Below, piece by piece: positions 15,229-23,652 of a stretch of 64,000 nucleotides of DNA. Numbering within the stretch: position 1 is the stretch's first letter; every line of letters begins with the position of its first letter. Made by a program: the position numbers and the translations under genes. Below the pieces are notes generated by a model. That model made no database searches, was not told the DNA's origin, and worked only from the letters and a program-made list of their open reading frames with translations. This DNA comes from MWCR01 sp049325475 (GTDB lineage Bacteria; Patescibacteriota; Patescibacteriia; 2-12-FULL-60-25): assembly GCA_049325475.1 (NCBI GenBank), contig JBMOLN010000004.1, positions 124,001-188,000 of the forward strand, written 5' to 3'.

Positions 15229-17111
15229 ACAAAGGGGCAAAAATCATTTATTTTGCCCTGATTTTGATTTTATCGTGGTTTTTGCTGATCACAATATTTT
15301 ATTTTGTGTTTGGCATTAATTTATTGACGGCTTTAGCATGTTTGCCCATCGCGATACTCGCGGCGATCTTGATCCATCGTGATGATCAACGCACCTCGCC
15401 GTACAACGTACAAGGTTCAACGTACAACGTACAGGGTGGTTATTTTTGGTTGTTTGCTTTGATAGCGATGGTTATTGATGGTTTCTTATTCGCACAGATG
15501 ATCGCGGCGCGGACAAGCGTTGCTATTGTGTCACCGTGGGATGTTTTGAGCTGGCCTCACTGGATTTTGTTTTTTATTTCGAGTTTGTTTTTGATTTTAT
15601 CCTTGCAGTTCCAAGCCCGCCTTCGAATTTTTGCCGCACTTTTACATTGTGCGGTGATGTTTTGGGCTGCTGCAATAGTCTATGGGTTTGGTTTTGGCTT
15701 TGATCCTTTCATCCATCAAGCGGCTGAATCCGCAATCATAATGCACGGCAAAATAGCTCCGCTGACTATTTTGTACTCGGGACAGTATGCGGTTGCAGCG
15801 GCTTTGGCGATTTTGACCGGTTTGCCGGTCCACCATGTGGATATTTGGCTGGTGCCGATTTTAACGATCTTGATGCTCTTGGCCGTCTTATTTATAAATA
15901 AAGATCAAGCTTGGCCAAGATTGACCGCCGTTCTGCTAATCCCCTGGCCTTTTTTAACTTTTACCATTCCTTATAATTTTGCTGTTGTTTTGTTGCTTTT
16001 TGCGATGTTAATGATTGATTTTTGGGAACAGAAAATCTTTCAAAAAATTATTTTATTACTGGCTTTGTTTTCCATGTTTTTACATCCATTGATTGGAATT
16101 CCGTTTTTGACTATTGCGATTGCCATTAACTTAAAAAATGAACGAATCGATAAATCGCTGATTGTGATAATTCCGGGTCTGATGATTGGCGCGTTTGGAA
16201 TTTACGCACTAATGAACGACGGTCAATTTTATCCGATAAACGGGATGATGTTTGTACAAAATCTTAAAACTCTTTTTGCCAATCCATTTGTTAATGCCCA
16301 CCATCCCCTTTTATCGTTCTTGTACTTTATCAAACATCTTTGGCCGTGGATGTTTATGGTTTTAGGCTTTTGGATGATTAAAAAAGACAATTCCCGCAAA
16401 AATGATATTTTGATTTATTCGGCAAGCGGAGTATTGATAGCGGCGATACTGATTAATACTTTGTTTTATTTTCAGGATATTGCAATGCGTGAACAGTATG
16501 AGTTTGCTTTACGGCTGATCAAGGTTATGCCGATCTTTTTTATTCCCGGCGTTGCCATGTTTATCAAAAGGATTTTGGAAGATAGATATGATATAAATCC
16601 AAAGAATATTGTAATCGCCATGATTTTCGCGGGAATCATGATCGGCTCCTGGTATTTTAATTATGAACAGAATAATGACGTTGCAGCTTTTACGGCACCG
16701 GCAGTGAGTCAAGATGAATTAGATGCGGTTTTAAAAATCGATGAGATGGCAGCCGGCGAAAAATACATTGTTCTCTCGGATCAGATGACCGCGGCTGCGG
16801 CTTTGAGAAAATACGGTTTTGACTTGAAAATCAAGTTGAATCAAGAGACGGCCAATGCCTATGCCATCCCCACGGGAGGATATTTGTATCAACAATATCA
16901 ATTTTTATTCCAAAGACCTGATTTGTCGAAAAAAATATTTGATCAAATCTTCGAGTCGACGGATGCGGATTTGATATTTGTGACTATTAAAAACAGCTGG
17001 GATCCGCAAATGGTTCTGACTAATGAGTTGCAGAAAATTTCCAACGAATCATCTCACGAGAGAGTTATCAAAATCTTCAAGATACGCAAGAATCCGGATT
17101 TTATGCTATAA
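15195..17111 (+). CDS. Large polytopic membrane protein, GT-C-like
   Basis: 638 residues; the ATG at 15195 overlaps the previous gene by 34 nt and is fixed by a strong AAGGAGGT 9 nt upstream. About 12-13 membrane helices and a C-terminal soluble domain (from residue 500). The layout resembles GT-C glycosyltransferases, but a clear D-x-D or D-E motif was not seen. Residues 70-82 (nt 15402-15440) are a duplicated YNVQG peptide encoded by an AACGTACAACGT syllabic repeat in a loop between helices, read in frame. Function unknown. Confidence 0.65.
   Translation: MASASNQTQGLDKGAKIIYFALILILSWFLLITIFYFVFGINLLTALACLPIAILAAILIHRDDQRTSPYNVQGSTYNVQGGYFWLFALIAMVIDGFLFAQMIAARTSVAIVSPWDVLSWPHWILFFISSLFLILSLQFQARLRIFAALLHCAVMFWAAAIVYGFGFGFDPFIHQAAESAIIMHGKIAPLTILYSGQYAVAAALAILTGLPVHHVDIWLVPILTILMLLAVLFINKDQAWPRLTAVLLIPWPFLTFTIPYNFAVVLLLFAMLMIDFWEQKIFQKIILLLALFSMFLHPLIGIPFLTIAIAINLKNERIDKSLIVIIPGLMIGAFGIYALMNDGQFYPINGMMFVQNLKTLFANPFVNAHHPLLSFLYFIKHLWPWMFMVLGFWMIKKDNSRKNDILIYSASGVLIAAILINTLFYFQDIAMREQYEFALRLIKVMPIFFIPGVAMFIKRILEDRYDINPKNIVIAMIFAGIMIGSWYFNYEQNNDVAAFTAPAVSQDELDAVLKIDEMAAGEKYIVLSDQMTAAAALRKYGFDLKIKLNQETANAYAIPTGGYLYQQYQFLFQRPDLSKKIFDQIFESTDADLIFVTIKNSWDPQMVLTNELQKISNESSHERVIKIFKIRKNPDFML
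15402..15440 (+). repeat. In-frame syllabic repeat within a membrane-protein gene
   Basis: CGTACAACGTACAAGG and CAACGTACAACGTACAGG lie in tandem and encode a duplicated YNVQG. The unit resembles the spacer at 36070-36120. Confidence 0.75.
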
Positions 17112-17244
17112 TTTTAAATAATTAATTTCTAATATCCAATAGCAAATATCAAGAGCCATATAATGAACAATGTATTGTGCATAATACATAACATCGATTA
17201 TAATACTCTTAATACTTTGTTACTCGTAACTTGTCACTTTTTTT

Positions 17245-18174
17245 ATGGCAACCAAACAAAAAAGCATGTCAAAGACCAAGACCAATGTTTTAGTGGTCTT
17301 GCTTTCAGCTGTGGGTTTTGCCGCGGCCTTCGGAATCGGGATCTGGGCCGTGCAAAAGCGCGCGATTAAAAATCCGCTTCCAAAACCGCATACCGACTTA
17401 ATGCCCGCGAAGCCGGGTTATAATCCTCCCGGCTACAATCCACCCGGTTATACTCCTCCGGGATACACACCGCCGGGCTACAATCCACCCGGTTATACTC
17501 CTCCGGGATATTATCCCGTCACCCCGACTTTGAGCGACATGAAGTCCTATCCGGTTATAACAGCACACAATCCGTCGGATTCTATCTTGTCTAACGGACA
17601 AAAAGAATTATACCGCTGGCAAATAGGCGCAAATAATTTAGGAAGTATTTATTTTAAACAAATTGCTTTTTATATAAAACAATCACAGGGCGTGACTTTG
17701 TCCAATTTCAGACTTTACCGCGGTGCAGTGCAGATGGCGGCCGGCGAATACAATGTTACTGAAGCTTTTTCGGGCCAAGATATCAAAAACGGCACCATGT
17801 CATCCGGTGAATTACCGATTGTGGTTTCATTAACCAATGAAGACTCAATCGGCGGTTCGGGTTATGTATACCGGCTTTACGCTGATGTTCAAACCACACA
17901 AGCCGGTGACTATGTAATGACCAAGCCTTTGCGTTCAAATGATGCATACTTCGGCAAAGGAAGTTTGATTAACAAGGGCTTGTATCCTTTAACGGCGCAG
18001 AGTGCCGGTATTTATAATATTGACGCGTCTGATCCGGTCGATGGCGTTGCAGATTATCCGGGATTCTTAATCTGGTCAGACAATTCAGCTTTGCCCCATT
18101 GGGTTAATTCCAACGACTGGTTCAGTGATTTCAATACCGGAGGACTGGATAAGGTGGTGACGTTGTCTAAATAA
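17245..18174 (+). CDS. Surface/secreted protein with N-terminal anchor and NPPGY/TPPGY repeats
   Basis: 309 residues; ATG at 17245, with MSK at 17266 as an alternative. One hydrophobic helix (about residues 14-34) serves as signal anchor. Residues 56-90 are seven or eight tandem (N/T)PPGY pentapeptides, probably an extended stalk crossing the envelope. The rest is a beta-rich domain rich in Ser, Gly, Asn and aromatic residues with Ig-like strand alternation. No catalytic motif. It probably displays an adhesive or structural domain outside the cell. No Shine-Dalgarno is visible. Confidence 0.65.
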   Translation: MATKQKSMSKTKTNVLVVLLSAVGFAAAFGIGIWAVQKRAIKNPLPKPHTDLMPAKPGYNPPGYNPPGYTPPGYTPPGYNPPGYTPPGYYPVTPTLSDMKSYPVITAHNPSDSILSNGQKELYRWQIGANNLGSIYFKQIAFYIKQSQGVTLSNFRLYRGAVQMAAGEYNVTEAFSGQDIKNGTMSSGELPIVVSLTNEDSIGGSGYVYRLYADVQTTQAGDYVMTKPLRSNDAYFGKGSLINKGLYPLTAQSAGIYNIDASDPVDGVADYPGFLIWSDNSALPHWVNSNDWFSDFNTGGLDKVVTLSK

Positions 18175-18187
18175 ACTCAGAACACTG

Positions 18188-18213
18188 AAAAAACGAGCGA
18201 AAGCTCGTTTTTT
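18188..18213. terminator. Bidirectional terminator between the PPGY protein and pyrG
   Basis: AAAAAACGAGC-GAAA-GCTCGTTTTTT works for both converging genes. Further C-rich/G-rich inverted repeats follow at 18218-18290. Confidence 0.9.
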
Positions 18214-18301
18214 GGTTCTAAATCCCCCTAACCCCCTTTGACAAGGGGGAACTGTACCCTCCCTTGTCAAAGGGAGGGATGGGGAGGGATTGTGATGGGA
18301 G

Positions 18302-19954
18302 TTATTTCTTTAGCGATGCCTTTACAAACCCTACGAACAGTGGATGCGGAGAGAACGGGCGAGATAAAAATTCAGGATGGAATTGCGACGCGACGAAAAA
18401 GGGATGGTCTTTCCATTCTACAATCTCAACAAGAGAATCATCAGGAGAGGTTCCGGATGCGATCAGGCCGGCGGATTCAAGCTCTTGGCGATAGACAGGA
18501 TTGTATTCATAGCGGTGACGATGGCGCTCGATTATCAGTTCGGATCCGTAAAGCTTGCGCGCGAGGTTGCCATCCTTGAGTACACAAGGATAATCGCCAA
18601 GACGCATGGTACCGCCATAATTGGTGTTTTTCATTTTCTCTTCCTGCTCATTCATAAGATGGATGACCGGATGCTTGGTTTTTGGGTTAATTTCCGTGGT
18701 ATTAGCATCCTTGTAGCCAAGGATATTGCGTGCAACTTCGATGACGGCCATCTGCATTCCATAACAAAGACCGAGATATGGGATTTTCTTTTCGCGCGCA
18801 TAGCGTACAGCCATAAGCTTCCCTTCAACTCCCCTATTGCCAAATCCTCCTGGGATGAGGATGCCTTTTAATCCTTTCAAGATTTGTCCGATGCTTTTGG
18901 GATGCTTCTCAATTTCTTCACTGTTGATCCAAACAAGCTCCGGAGTGGCCCCCAATGACCAGCTGGCGTGTTTTATGGCCTCCAGAACGCAAAGATAAAC
19001 ATCTCCGAGTACAAAATCACCTGTAGAGAAGTATTTGCCAACCACGCCGATTTTAACGGTTTTGCCCTTCTTATCAATCTTTTTAGCAAAATCATTCCAC
19101 TTGGATTTAACGGGGCACTTTTTGCCGATTCTGAATTTTTCCACGATGATTTGCGCAACATGCTGTTTTTTAAATTCAATGGGGACCTTGTAGATGGAAT
19201 CAACATCCGGGGCGGCGATCACGTCTTCCGGATTAAGGCCGCAATTGCGGCTAAGCTTGCCCTTGCGCACATCGTCGATAGAGTGAGTAGAACGGGCAAC
19301 GATAAGATCGGGGAACATACCCGACTCATTAAGCAGTTTAATTGCGTACTGGGTCGGCTTGGTCTTCATCTCGCCCAGTGTTGCAGGCACAGGCATGTAG
19401 GAAACGAGAACCGTGAGCACATCCTTGGGATGGTCGCGCTTCATCATGCGGGCGGCTTCCAAAAACAAAACGTTCTGATATTCTCCGAGCGTTCCGCCGA
19501 TTTCCACCATGGTTATATCCGCATCACTGGCCTCTTGCGCGGCTTTAATCCTGGAGATGATTTCGAGCGGGATGTGCGGCACGGCTTCAACCGTTTTGCC
19601 GCCATAGCCCAGAGACCGTTCGCGTTCGATTACGGATTTATAGACGGTTCCGGTGGTCATGTAATTAACCCGCGGAATATCCTGATTTAAGAATCGTTCA
19701 TAATTGCCGATATCCTGATCGGTTTCCATGCCGTCCTTGGTTACAAAAACCTCACCGTGTTCGGTGGGGTTCATAGTCCCCGCATCAACGTTGATGTAGG
19801 GATCAATTTTCATGGCGGTGACATTTAATCCGCATTCTTTGAGAAGCGTTCCAATGGAAGCTGTAACCACTCCCTTGCCAACTCCGCTCATGACGCCGCC
19901 GACTACAAAAATCGTCATGCGACGCTTTTTTGATGATTTTGGTTGTTTCCCCAT
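18302..19954 (-). CDS. pyrG: CTP synthase
   Basis: 550 residues, full length. N-terminal synthetase domain: GVMSGVGKGVVTAS P-loop, MKIDPYINVDAGTMNP, HGEVFVTKDG. C-terminal class I glutamine amidotransferase: GGFGNRG, the nucleophile cysteine in LCYGMQMAVIE (usually LCLGMQ) and QFHPEFLSRP. It makes CTP from UTP, glutamine and ATP. It stands alone on its transcript with a shared bidirectional terminator. Confidence 0.96.
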   Translation of the reverse strand: MGKQPKSSKKRRMTIFVVGGVMSGVGKGVVTASIGTLLKECGLNVTAMKIDPYINVDAGTMNPTEHGEVFVTKDGMETDQDIGNYERFLNQDIPRVNYMTTGTVYKSVIERERSLGYGGKTVEAVPHIPLEIISRIKAAQEASDADITMVEIGGTLGEYQNVLFLEAARMMKRDHPKDVLTVLVSYMPVPATLGEMKTKPTQYAIKLLNESGMFPDLIVARSTHSIDDVRKGKLSRNCGLNPEDVIAAPDVDSIYKVPIEFKKQHVAQIIVEKFRIGKKCPVKSKWNDFAKKIDKKGKTVKIGVVGKYFSTGDFVLGDVYLCVLEAIKHASWSLGATPELVWINSEEIEKHPKSIGQILKGLKGILIPGGFGNRGVEGKLMAVRYAREKKIPYLGLCYGMQMAVIEVARNILGYKDANTTEINPKTKHPVIHLMNEQEEKMKNTNYGGTMRLGDYPCVLKDGNLARKLYGSELIIERHRHRYEYNPVYRQELESAGLIASGTSPDDSLVEIVEWKDHPFFVASQFHPEFLSRPFSPHPLFVGFVKASLKK

Positions 19955-20009
19955 ACGGGATTATATTATATAACTTCAAACTGCAAAGTGCAAACGCGAG
20001 ATTAGAATC

Positions 20010-20090
20010 AAGTTAACCAGCGGTCCGGTTTACCAGTTACCCGGAGTTTAACTCGTGATCAACGGATAAACCGGAATACGTGTAACGCAA
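20010..20090 (+). repeat. Palindromic intergenic element, copy P1
   Basis: Consensus left part GTTAACACGTGGTCC, middle TTAACTCGTGATAAACGG, right part AAACCGGAATACGTG. The outer parts are imperfect inverted repeats. This copy reads GTTAACCAGCGGTCC...AAACCGGAATACGTG. Other copies: 23483, 29548, 44131, 50895, 55553, 57181. Confidence 0.75.
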
Positions 20091-20095
20091 GTTGT

Positions 20096-20689
20096 TTAGA
20101 TTTTCGGTCTTTTCTTTTCTTCTTGGACGATGAGGCGCAGAGCTTTGGCAAGCAAGCGGTCCATGTTTCGGTAGCTCAAAGTCGCGAAAGCTTTGTCCAC
20201 GGGGACCCAGGCGCCTTGCGTGATTCCTTCTGTGCCGGGCAGATCGAATCTTGACCCGGGAGGGGCTTCAAATAAAAAGAAGTGTACTGTTTTATCAATA
20301 TTTTGCGCGGGACCCTTGTGACGCTCGGTGAAGCGGAACTTGGTCTGGCCGAGATGGCCAACATAGCGGAGTGTAGCGATTCCGGTTTCTTCGCGGATTT
20401 CACGGATGGCGGCAACTACGTGGGATTCACCAAGCTGGCGTTTGCCTTTGGGGAATGTCCAGCGTCCGTCATCTCTTTTTAAAAAGAGGATTTCGATGCG
20501 TCCGCGGTTGCGGCGGTAAATAATACCACCGGCCGATACCTGGTGTATGGGTCTGCCCTTGGGTTGGTTTTTGTGCCGGGTTTTATGGTGCGGCTCATTC
20601 CTCCTTGGGTGATTCGGTCTGGGAGAGGACTGCTTCCGGGTTGTTGATGTACTCGACGGCTTTTTGGAGTTGTGGGTCTCTGTTTTCAT
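20096..20689 (-). CDS. NUDIX hydrolase with basic N-terminal tail
   Basis: 197 residues. The NUDIX box is intact (G-x5-E-x7-REIREETGI, about residues 82-104), so it should hydrolyse a nucleoside diphosphate linked to another group. It resembles MutT/diadenosine-type enzymes starting VSAGGIIYRR. Residues 1-48 are Lys/Arg/His/Pro-rich and low complexity, and the first 31 codons overlap the end of the S41 protease gene in another frame (95 nt). No internal ATG rescues a shorter start before the domain; a non-ATG start is possible. Substrate unknown. Confidence 0.82.
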   Translation of the reverse strand: MKTETHNSKKPSSTSTTRKQSSPRPNHPRRNEPHHKTRHKNQPKGRPIHQVSAGGIIYRRNRGRIEILFLKRDDGRWTFPKGKRQLGESHVVAAIREIREETGIATLRYVGHLGQTKFRFTERHKGPAQNIDKTVHFFLFEAPPGSRFDLPGTEGITQGAWVPVDKAFATLSYRNMDRLLAKALRLIVQEEKKRPKI

Positions 20690-21917
20690 TGTAGTCTTCT
20701 AAGGTCATGTCGACCGTTATATCAGGCTCGATGCCCGTATTATTTATTGATCTGCCATTTGGCGTTAGCCATTCAGCGACTGTTATTTTGATTGCGCTGC
20801 CATCTTTGAATTCGGAAAAATCCTGAACCGATCCCTTGCCGAACGTCTGCATGCCGATAACCGTGGCCAAATCATAATCCTGCAAAGCGCCGGCGACAAT
20901 TTCCGAAGCGGATGCCGAACCTTGGTTTACAAGCACTACTGTTGGATAGGATGCCAAGGCGCCTTTGCCCGTTCCATGGAATTCGTCGATAATTTTACCT
21001 TTGCGGCGTTCCACGACAACAACTCTGTTGCCAACCCACTCACCGGCAATGGCCGTGGAACGATCTAAAAATCCACCAGGATTGTTGCGCAAATCCAAGA
21101 TAATGGCCCTGGGTTGTTTGTTGACGACTTGATTCATCGCATCAGTGAATTCGTCCGCGGTGTCTTCGTTAAAGTTGGAAATTTTAACCTGCGCAATATC
21201 TTTTTCCGGCCACTTGACTTCCACACTTTTGATTATGATCGTGTCGCGGATAATGGCAACATCAAAAACCTCGGGCTTAAGACCATCGGTGGTTCCGGTG
21301 GCGTTTTCATCTTCTGTTTTAGTGAGACGGCCGATATTTAAGACAACCTCTGTCCCCTTTTCGCCGCGGATTAACAGTACGGCCTGCTCTACGGTCATAT
21401 CTTCCGTACTTGTGCCGTTGATTTTTATAATATAATCACCGGCTCTTAAACCGGCGCGATCAGCCGGCGTATCAGGCAATGGTGCGATAATCTGCAGCTG
21501 CTCATCACGGATGCCGATTTCCGCGCCTATGCCCTCAAACTCACCCTTGAGCGAATCGGTAAATTCTTTGGCGGTCGCGGGCTCAAAGAAAGCGGTATAC
21601 GGATCACCTAAAGAATCGGCCAAGCCCTGCATGGCGCCATAGAACATTTTTTCTTCAGATATTTGATCGTAATACTTTAGTTCCAGCATTTGCCACAGTT
21701 CCCAAAATTGCTCGAACTTAATATCTTCAGAGATTAAATCCGGCGAAGGCAAGGCGCCGATGCCTACCACTTTTCTATCCCCAAGCAAAACAGAATCGGC
21801 TTCCGATACATTGCCCCTGCCGATAAAAATGCCAAGTAAAAAACTGACAAAAATACAACCAAATCCCAAAATTATCCATTTTTTTGGGATTTTTTCCGTA
21901 AAATAACTTCTTTGCAT
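20595..21917 (-). CDS. S41 C-terminal processing peptidase (CtpA/Prc-like)
   Basis: 440 residues from the ATG at 21917. A membrane anchor at residues 14-33 is followed by the tail-specific protease N-region (MQGLADSLGDPYTAFF), a PDZ domain (about 125-215, GIGAEIGIRDEQLQIIAPLPDTPA) and the S41 core with LDLRNNPGG, nucleophile serine in GSASASEIVAGAL (334-338) and lysine K361 in TFGKGS. It cleaves proteins in the envelope and may mature or degrade secreted proteins. Its promoter is covered by a 22-bp palindrome. The 3' end overlaps the NUDIX gene. Confidence 0.93.
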   Translation of the reverse strand: MQRSYFTEKIPKKWIILGFGCIFVSFLLGIFIGRGNVSEADSVLLGDRKVVGIGALPSPDLISEDIKFEQFWELWQMLELKYYDQISEEKMFYGAMQGLADSLGDPYTAFFEPATAKEFTDSLKGEFEGIGAEIGIRDEQLQIIAPLPDTPADRAGLRAGDYIIKINGTSTEDMTVEQAVLLIRGEKGTEVVLNIGRLTKTEDENATGTTDGLKPEVFDVAIIRDTIIIKSVEVKWPEKDIAQVKISNFNEDTADEFTDAMNQVVNKQPRAIILDLRNNPGGFLDRSTAIAGEWVGNRVVVVERRKGKIIDEFHGTGKGALASYPTVVLVNQGSASASEIVAGALQDYDLATVIGMQTFGKGSVQDFSEFKDGSAIKITVAEWLTPNGRSINNTGIEPDITVDMTLEDYNENRDPQLQKAVEYINNPEAVLSQTESPKEE

Positions 21918-21923
21918 AAGCAA

Positions 21924-21956
21924 ATTGTACTGCCAATATTGACAATAGTCAATATT
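21924..21956 (-). promoter_or_regulatory. Promoter with perfect 22-bp palindromic operator, S41 protease gene
   Basis: AATATTGAC-AATA-GTCAATATT (21935-21956) is a perfect inverted repeat. On the minus strand it contains the -35 TTGACT (21952-21947), and a 17-bp spacer leads to TACAAT (21929-21924). A dimeric repressor is expected. Confidence 0.72.
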
Positions 21957-22029
21957 CGTATTAGTCTTAAAAATAGCTTTACTAAGCAAATTTGAACCCT
22001 GTGCATCGAGTCGCTTCCTGGCGATTCGC

Positions 22030-22098
22030 ACAATGCCACGAGCTCATCTAGCTCAGCTCGACTTATCGCGACGCATCGCGTTTAACGCGACGAACCTT
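22030..22098. repeat. Q-type repeat, partial
   Basis: It shares CGAGCTCAT and TCGCGTTTAACGCGA with the elements at 24950-25054 and 61908-62024, but is rearranged. Confidence 0.5.
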
Positions 22099-22117
22099 CA
22101 CAAAAAGGAGCCCGGCC

Positions 22118-23332
22118 ATGACCCTGCGCGCCGTTGAGACGGATCAGACATGTGAATCTGCGCCTATGAGCGCAAACGGTATCAGCGTTATCAGATTAGC
22201 TCCGCCCAGAAAAGCGGCTTTGATTCTTGACCTGCCGAATGTAAGCGGCAGTTTTGCCAATGCGGGCTATGTCCGCGTTGATCCGCGCTGGTATTTGAAC
22301 ATGGTTGCCAGGCAATCCAAGTTGGTGACGGCTTTGGTCGTTGCCGACATGGAAGCCTTTGATCCGATCGGTAAAAGCAGTTATCTGGAAAGCAGCAGGA
22401 TCTGGGCCAGGTACGGTTACAGAACCGTACACGCAAGCTCAAAAATCCAAAGCCTCTCCGAGAGCGGCAATCCCTATGACGAAGAAGATTTTTTGCCAAG
22501 CCTCTCGCTAAAAGAACTGCAGGCCACACGAAAAACAACGCGCAAGGACATGAGCGACGGCTATCTGCAAATGGAAATGGAGCTTATCTGCCATATACCT
22601 GAAATTACAGACATCTATTTGGGAACGCATGATGTGGATTTTGCGCTCAACGTGCAAGGCGCGTCATGGATAAAAAACAAACGCGTCACACTGCTTACGA
22701 TCGGCGACCGCTTCGTATCCAATAAACTAAAAAGCGCCGCCGATGAATCCATAAACATTCTGGCGTATTCAGCTTATTATTCGGCCATATCTTTGCAGGC
22801 GCTGGGCTGGTGGCGCATGTTTGAGACCGAAGAAATCCGACGCCAAAGACTGATGAATTGGTTTGGCGCGAACGGTGAACAAACCGCCAGATATCCTTAC
22901 ATTATTATGCAATTGCGGGATATGCAGCTGCTTATCCGCTATCTGACCGATCAGTTACTGCTGGTTCCGCAATCAAATATCCGTTTTTCACGGAGCCGCT
23001 TGAGAAATTCCATGCACGATTTCTGGAGCTGGGAAAAGAAGATCGCCCGCTTGCCGGCTGCCAATGACACCACTGAAACGCAAGCGTCTCAAGGTGTGCC
23101 GGAGACATTGCCCAAGGAAATGATTTCTCCGTATTCTCTGCAAGCTCACGATTCGGGATTGCCGCCAATGCAACTAGCGGCCTGTGACTGGTCTTTGAAT
23201 GAGATCATCAACATCTTTGTTTCGAACAAAGTTTTGATAACCACCATGGATCCGGCCACAAAAGCCAAATACTATCATGTAAATACGGATCACCCGGCTG
23301 TGAGGATGCTGCAGCGGGTTGAACTACCGTAG
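22118..23332 (+). CDS. NYN-domain (PIN-like) putative ribonuclease
   Basis: 404 residues; AAGGAG 7 nt before ATG. Residues 32-215 follow the NYN/LabA pattern: ALILDLPNVSGSF with the first acidic residue and Asn, DMSDGYLQMEME, YLGTHDVDFALNV with two aspartates, and LLTIGDR followed by the ADESINIL terminal strand. The acidic set fits a metal-dependent RNase. The C-terminal 190 residues are helical and unrecognised, ending in a compact YHV...HPAVRML segment. It is more GC-rich and has a stronger ribosome site than most neighbours. Monocistronic with a clear terminator. Confidence 0.75.
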   Translation: MTLRAVETDQTCESAPMSANGISVIRLAPPRKAALILDLPNVSGSFANAGYVRVDPRWYLNMVARQSKLVTALVVADMEAFDPIGKSSYLESSRIWARYGYRTVHASSKIQSLSESGNPYDEEDFLPSLSLKELQATRKTTRKDMSDGYLQMEMELICHIPEITDIYLGTHDVDFALNVQGASWIKNKRVTLLTIGDRFVSNKLKSAADESINILAYSAYYSAISLQALGWWRMFETEEIRRQRLMNWFGANGEQTARYPYIIMQLRDMQLLIRYLTDQLLLVPQSNIRFSRSRLRNSMHDFWSWEKKIARLPAANDTTETQASQGVPETLPKEMISPYSLQAHDSGLPPMQLAACDWSLNEIINIFVSNKVLITTMDPATKAKYYHVNTDHPAVRMLQRVELP

Positions 23333-23341
23333 TATCTTGCT

Positions 23342-23385
23342 CCGCCCGCCCGGCACTTTCAGTGACTTGGTCGGGCGGTTTTTTT
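23342..23385 (+). terminator. Intrinsic terminator of the NYN gene
   Basis: CCGCCCG (23342-23348) pairs with CGGGCGG (23372-23378), followed by seven T. Confidence 0.85.
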
Positions 23386-23482
23386 GACCAGGATTACCTT
23401 GATTTTATCCCTTCGACTTCGCTCAGGGTCTTCGAGATTAACAGGATTAATATTTAATTGTCGCAAGTCGCTAGATGCAACA
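23386..23482. repeat. CCCTTCGACTTCGCTCAGGG inverted repeat and flanking spacer
   Basis: 23409-23428 is an inverted repeat related to 9317-9352. No gene is seen. Together with P2 this fills the 320-bp gap before the PEGA protein. Confidence 0.45.
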
Positions 23483-23562
23483 TACGTTGACATGTAATCC
23501 CGTTAACACTTTAACCAAAGTTAACTCGTAATAAACGGTTTAACTGTTACACCGGAATACGG
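23483..23562 (+). repeat. Palindromic intergenic element, copy P2
   Basis: CGTTGACATGTAATCCCG...TTAACTCGTAATAAACGG...ACACCGGAATACGG, same orientation as P1. Confidence 0.75.
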
Positions 23563-23652
23563 TTTGAATTCGCGGTTTGATATTCGATATTCGCGGTCCG
23601 TTAGTCGGTTATCTTGAAAAAGTTAAATTTATGTTGTAGATTTAAGTAGAAT

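Noticed and set aside
17163..17369. 68-codon frame before the PPGY protein
   Set aside because: It overlaps the real gene in another frame and consists of spacer sequence.
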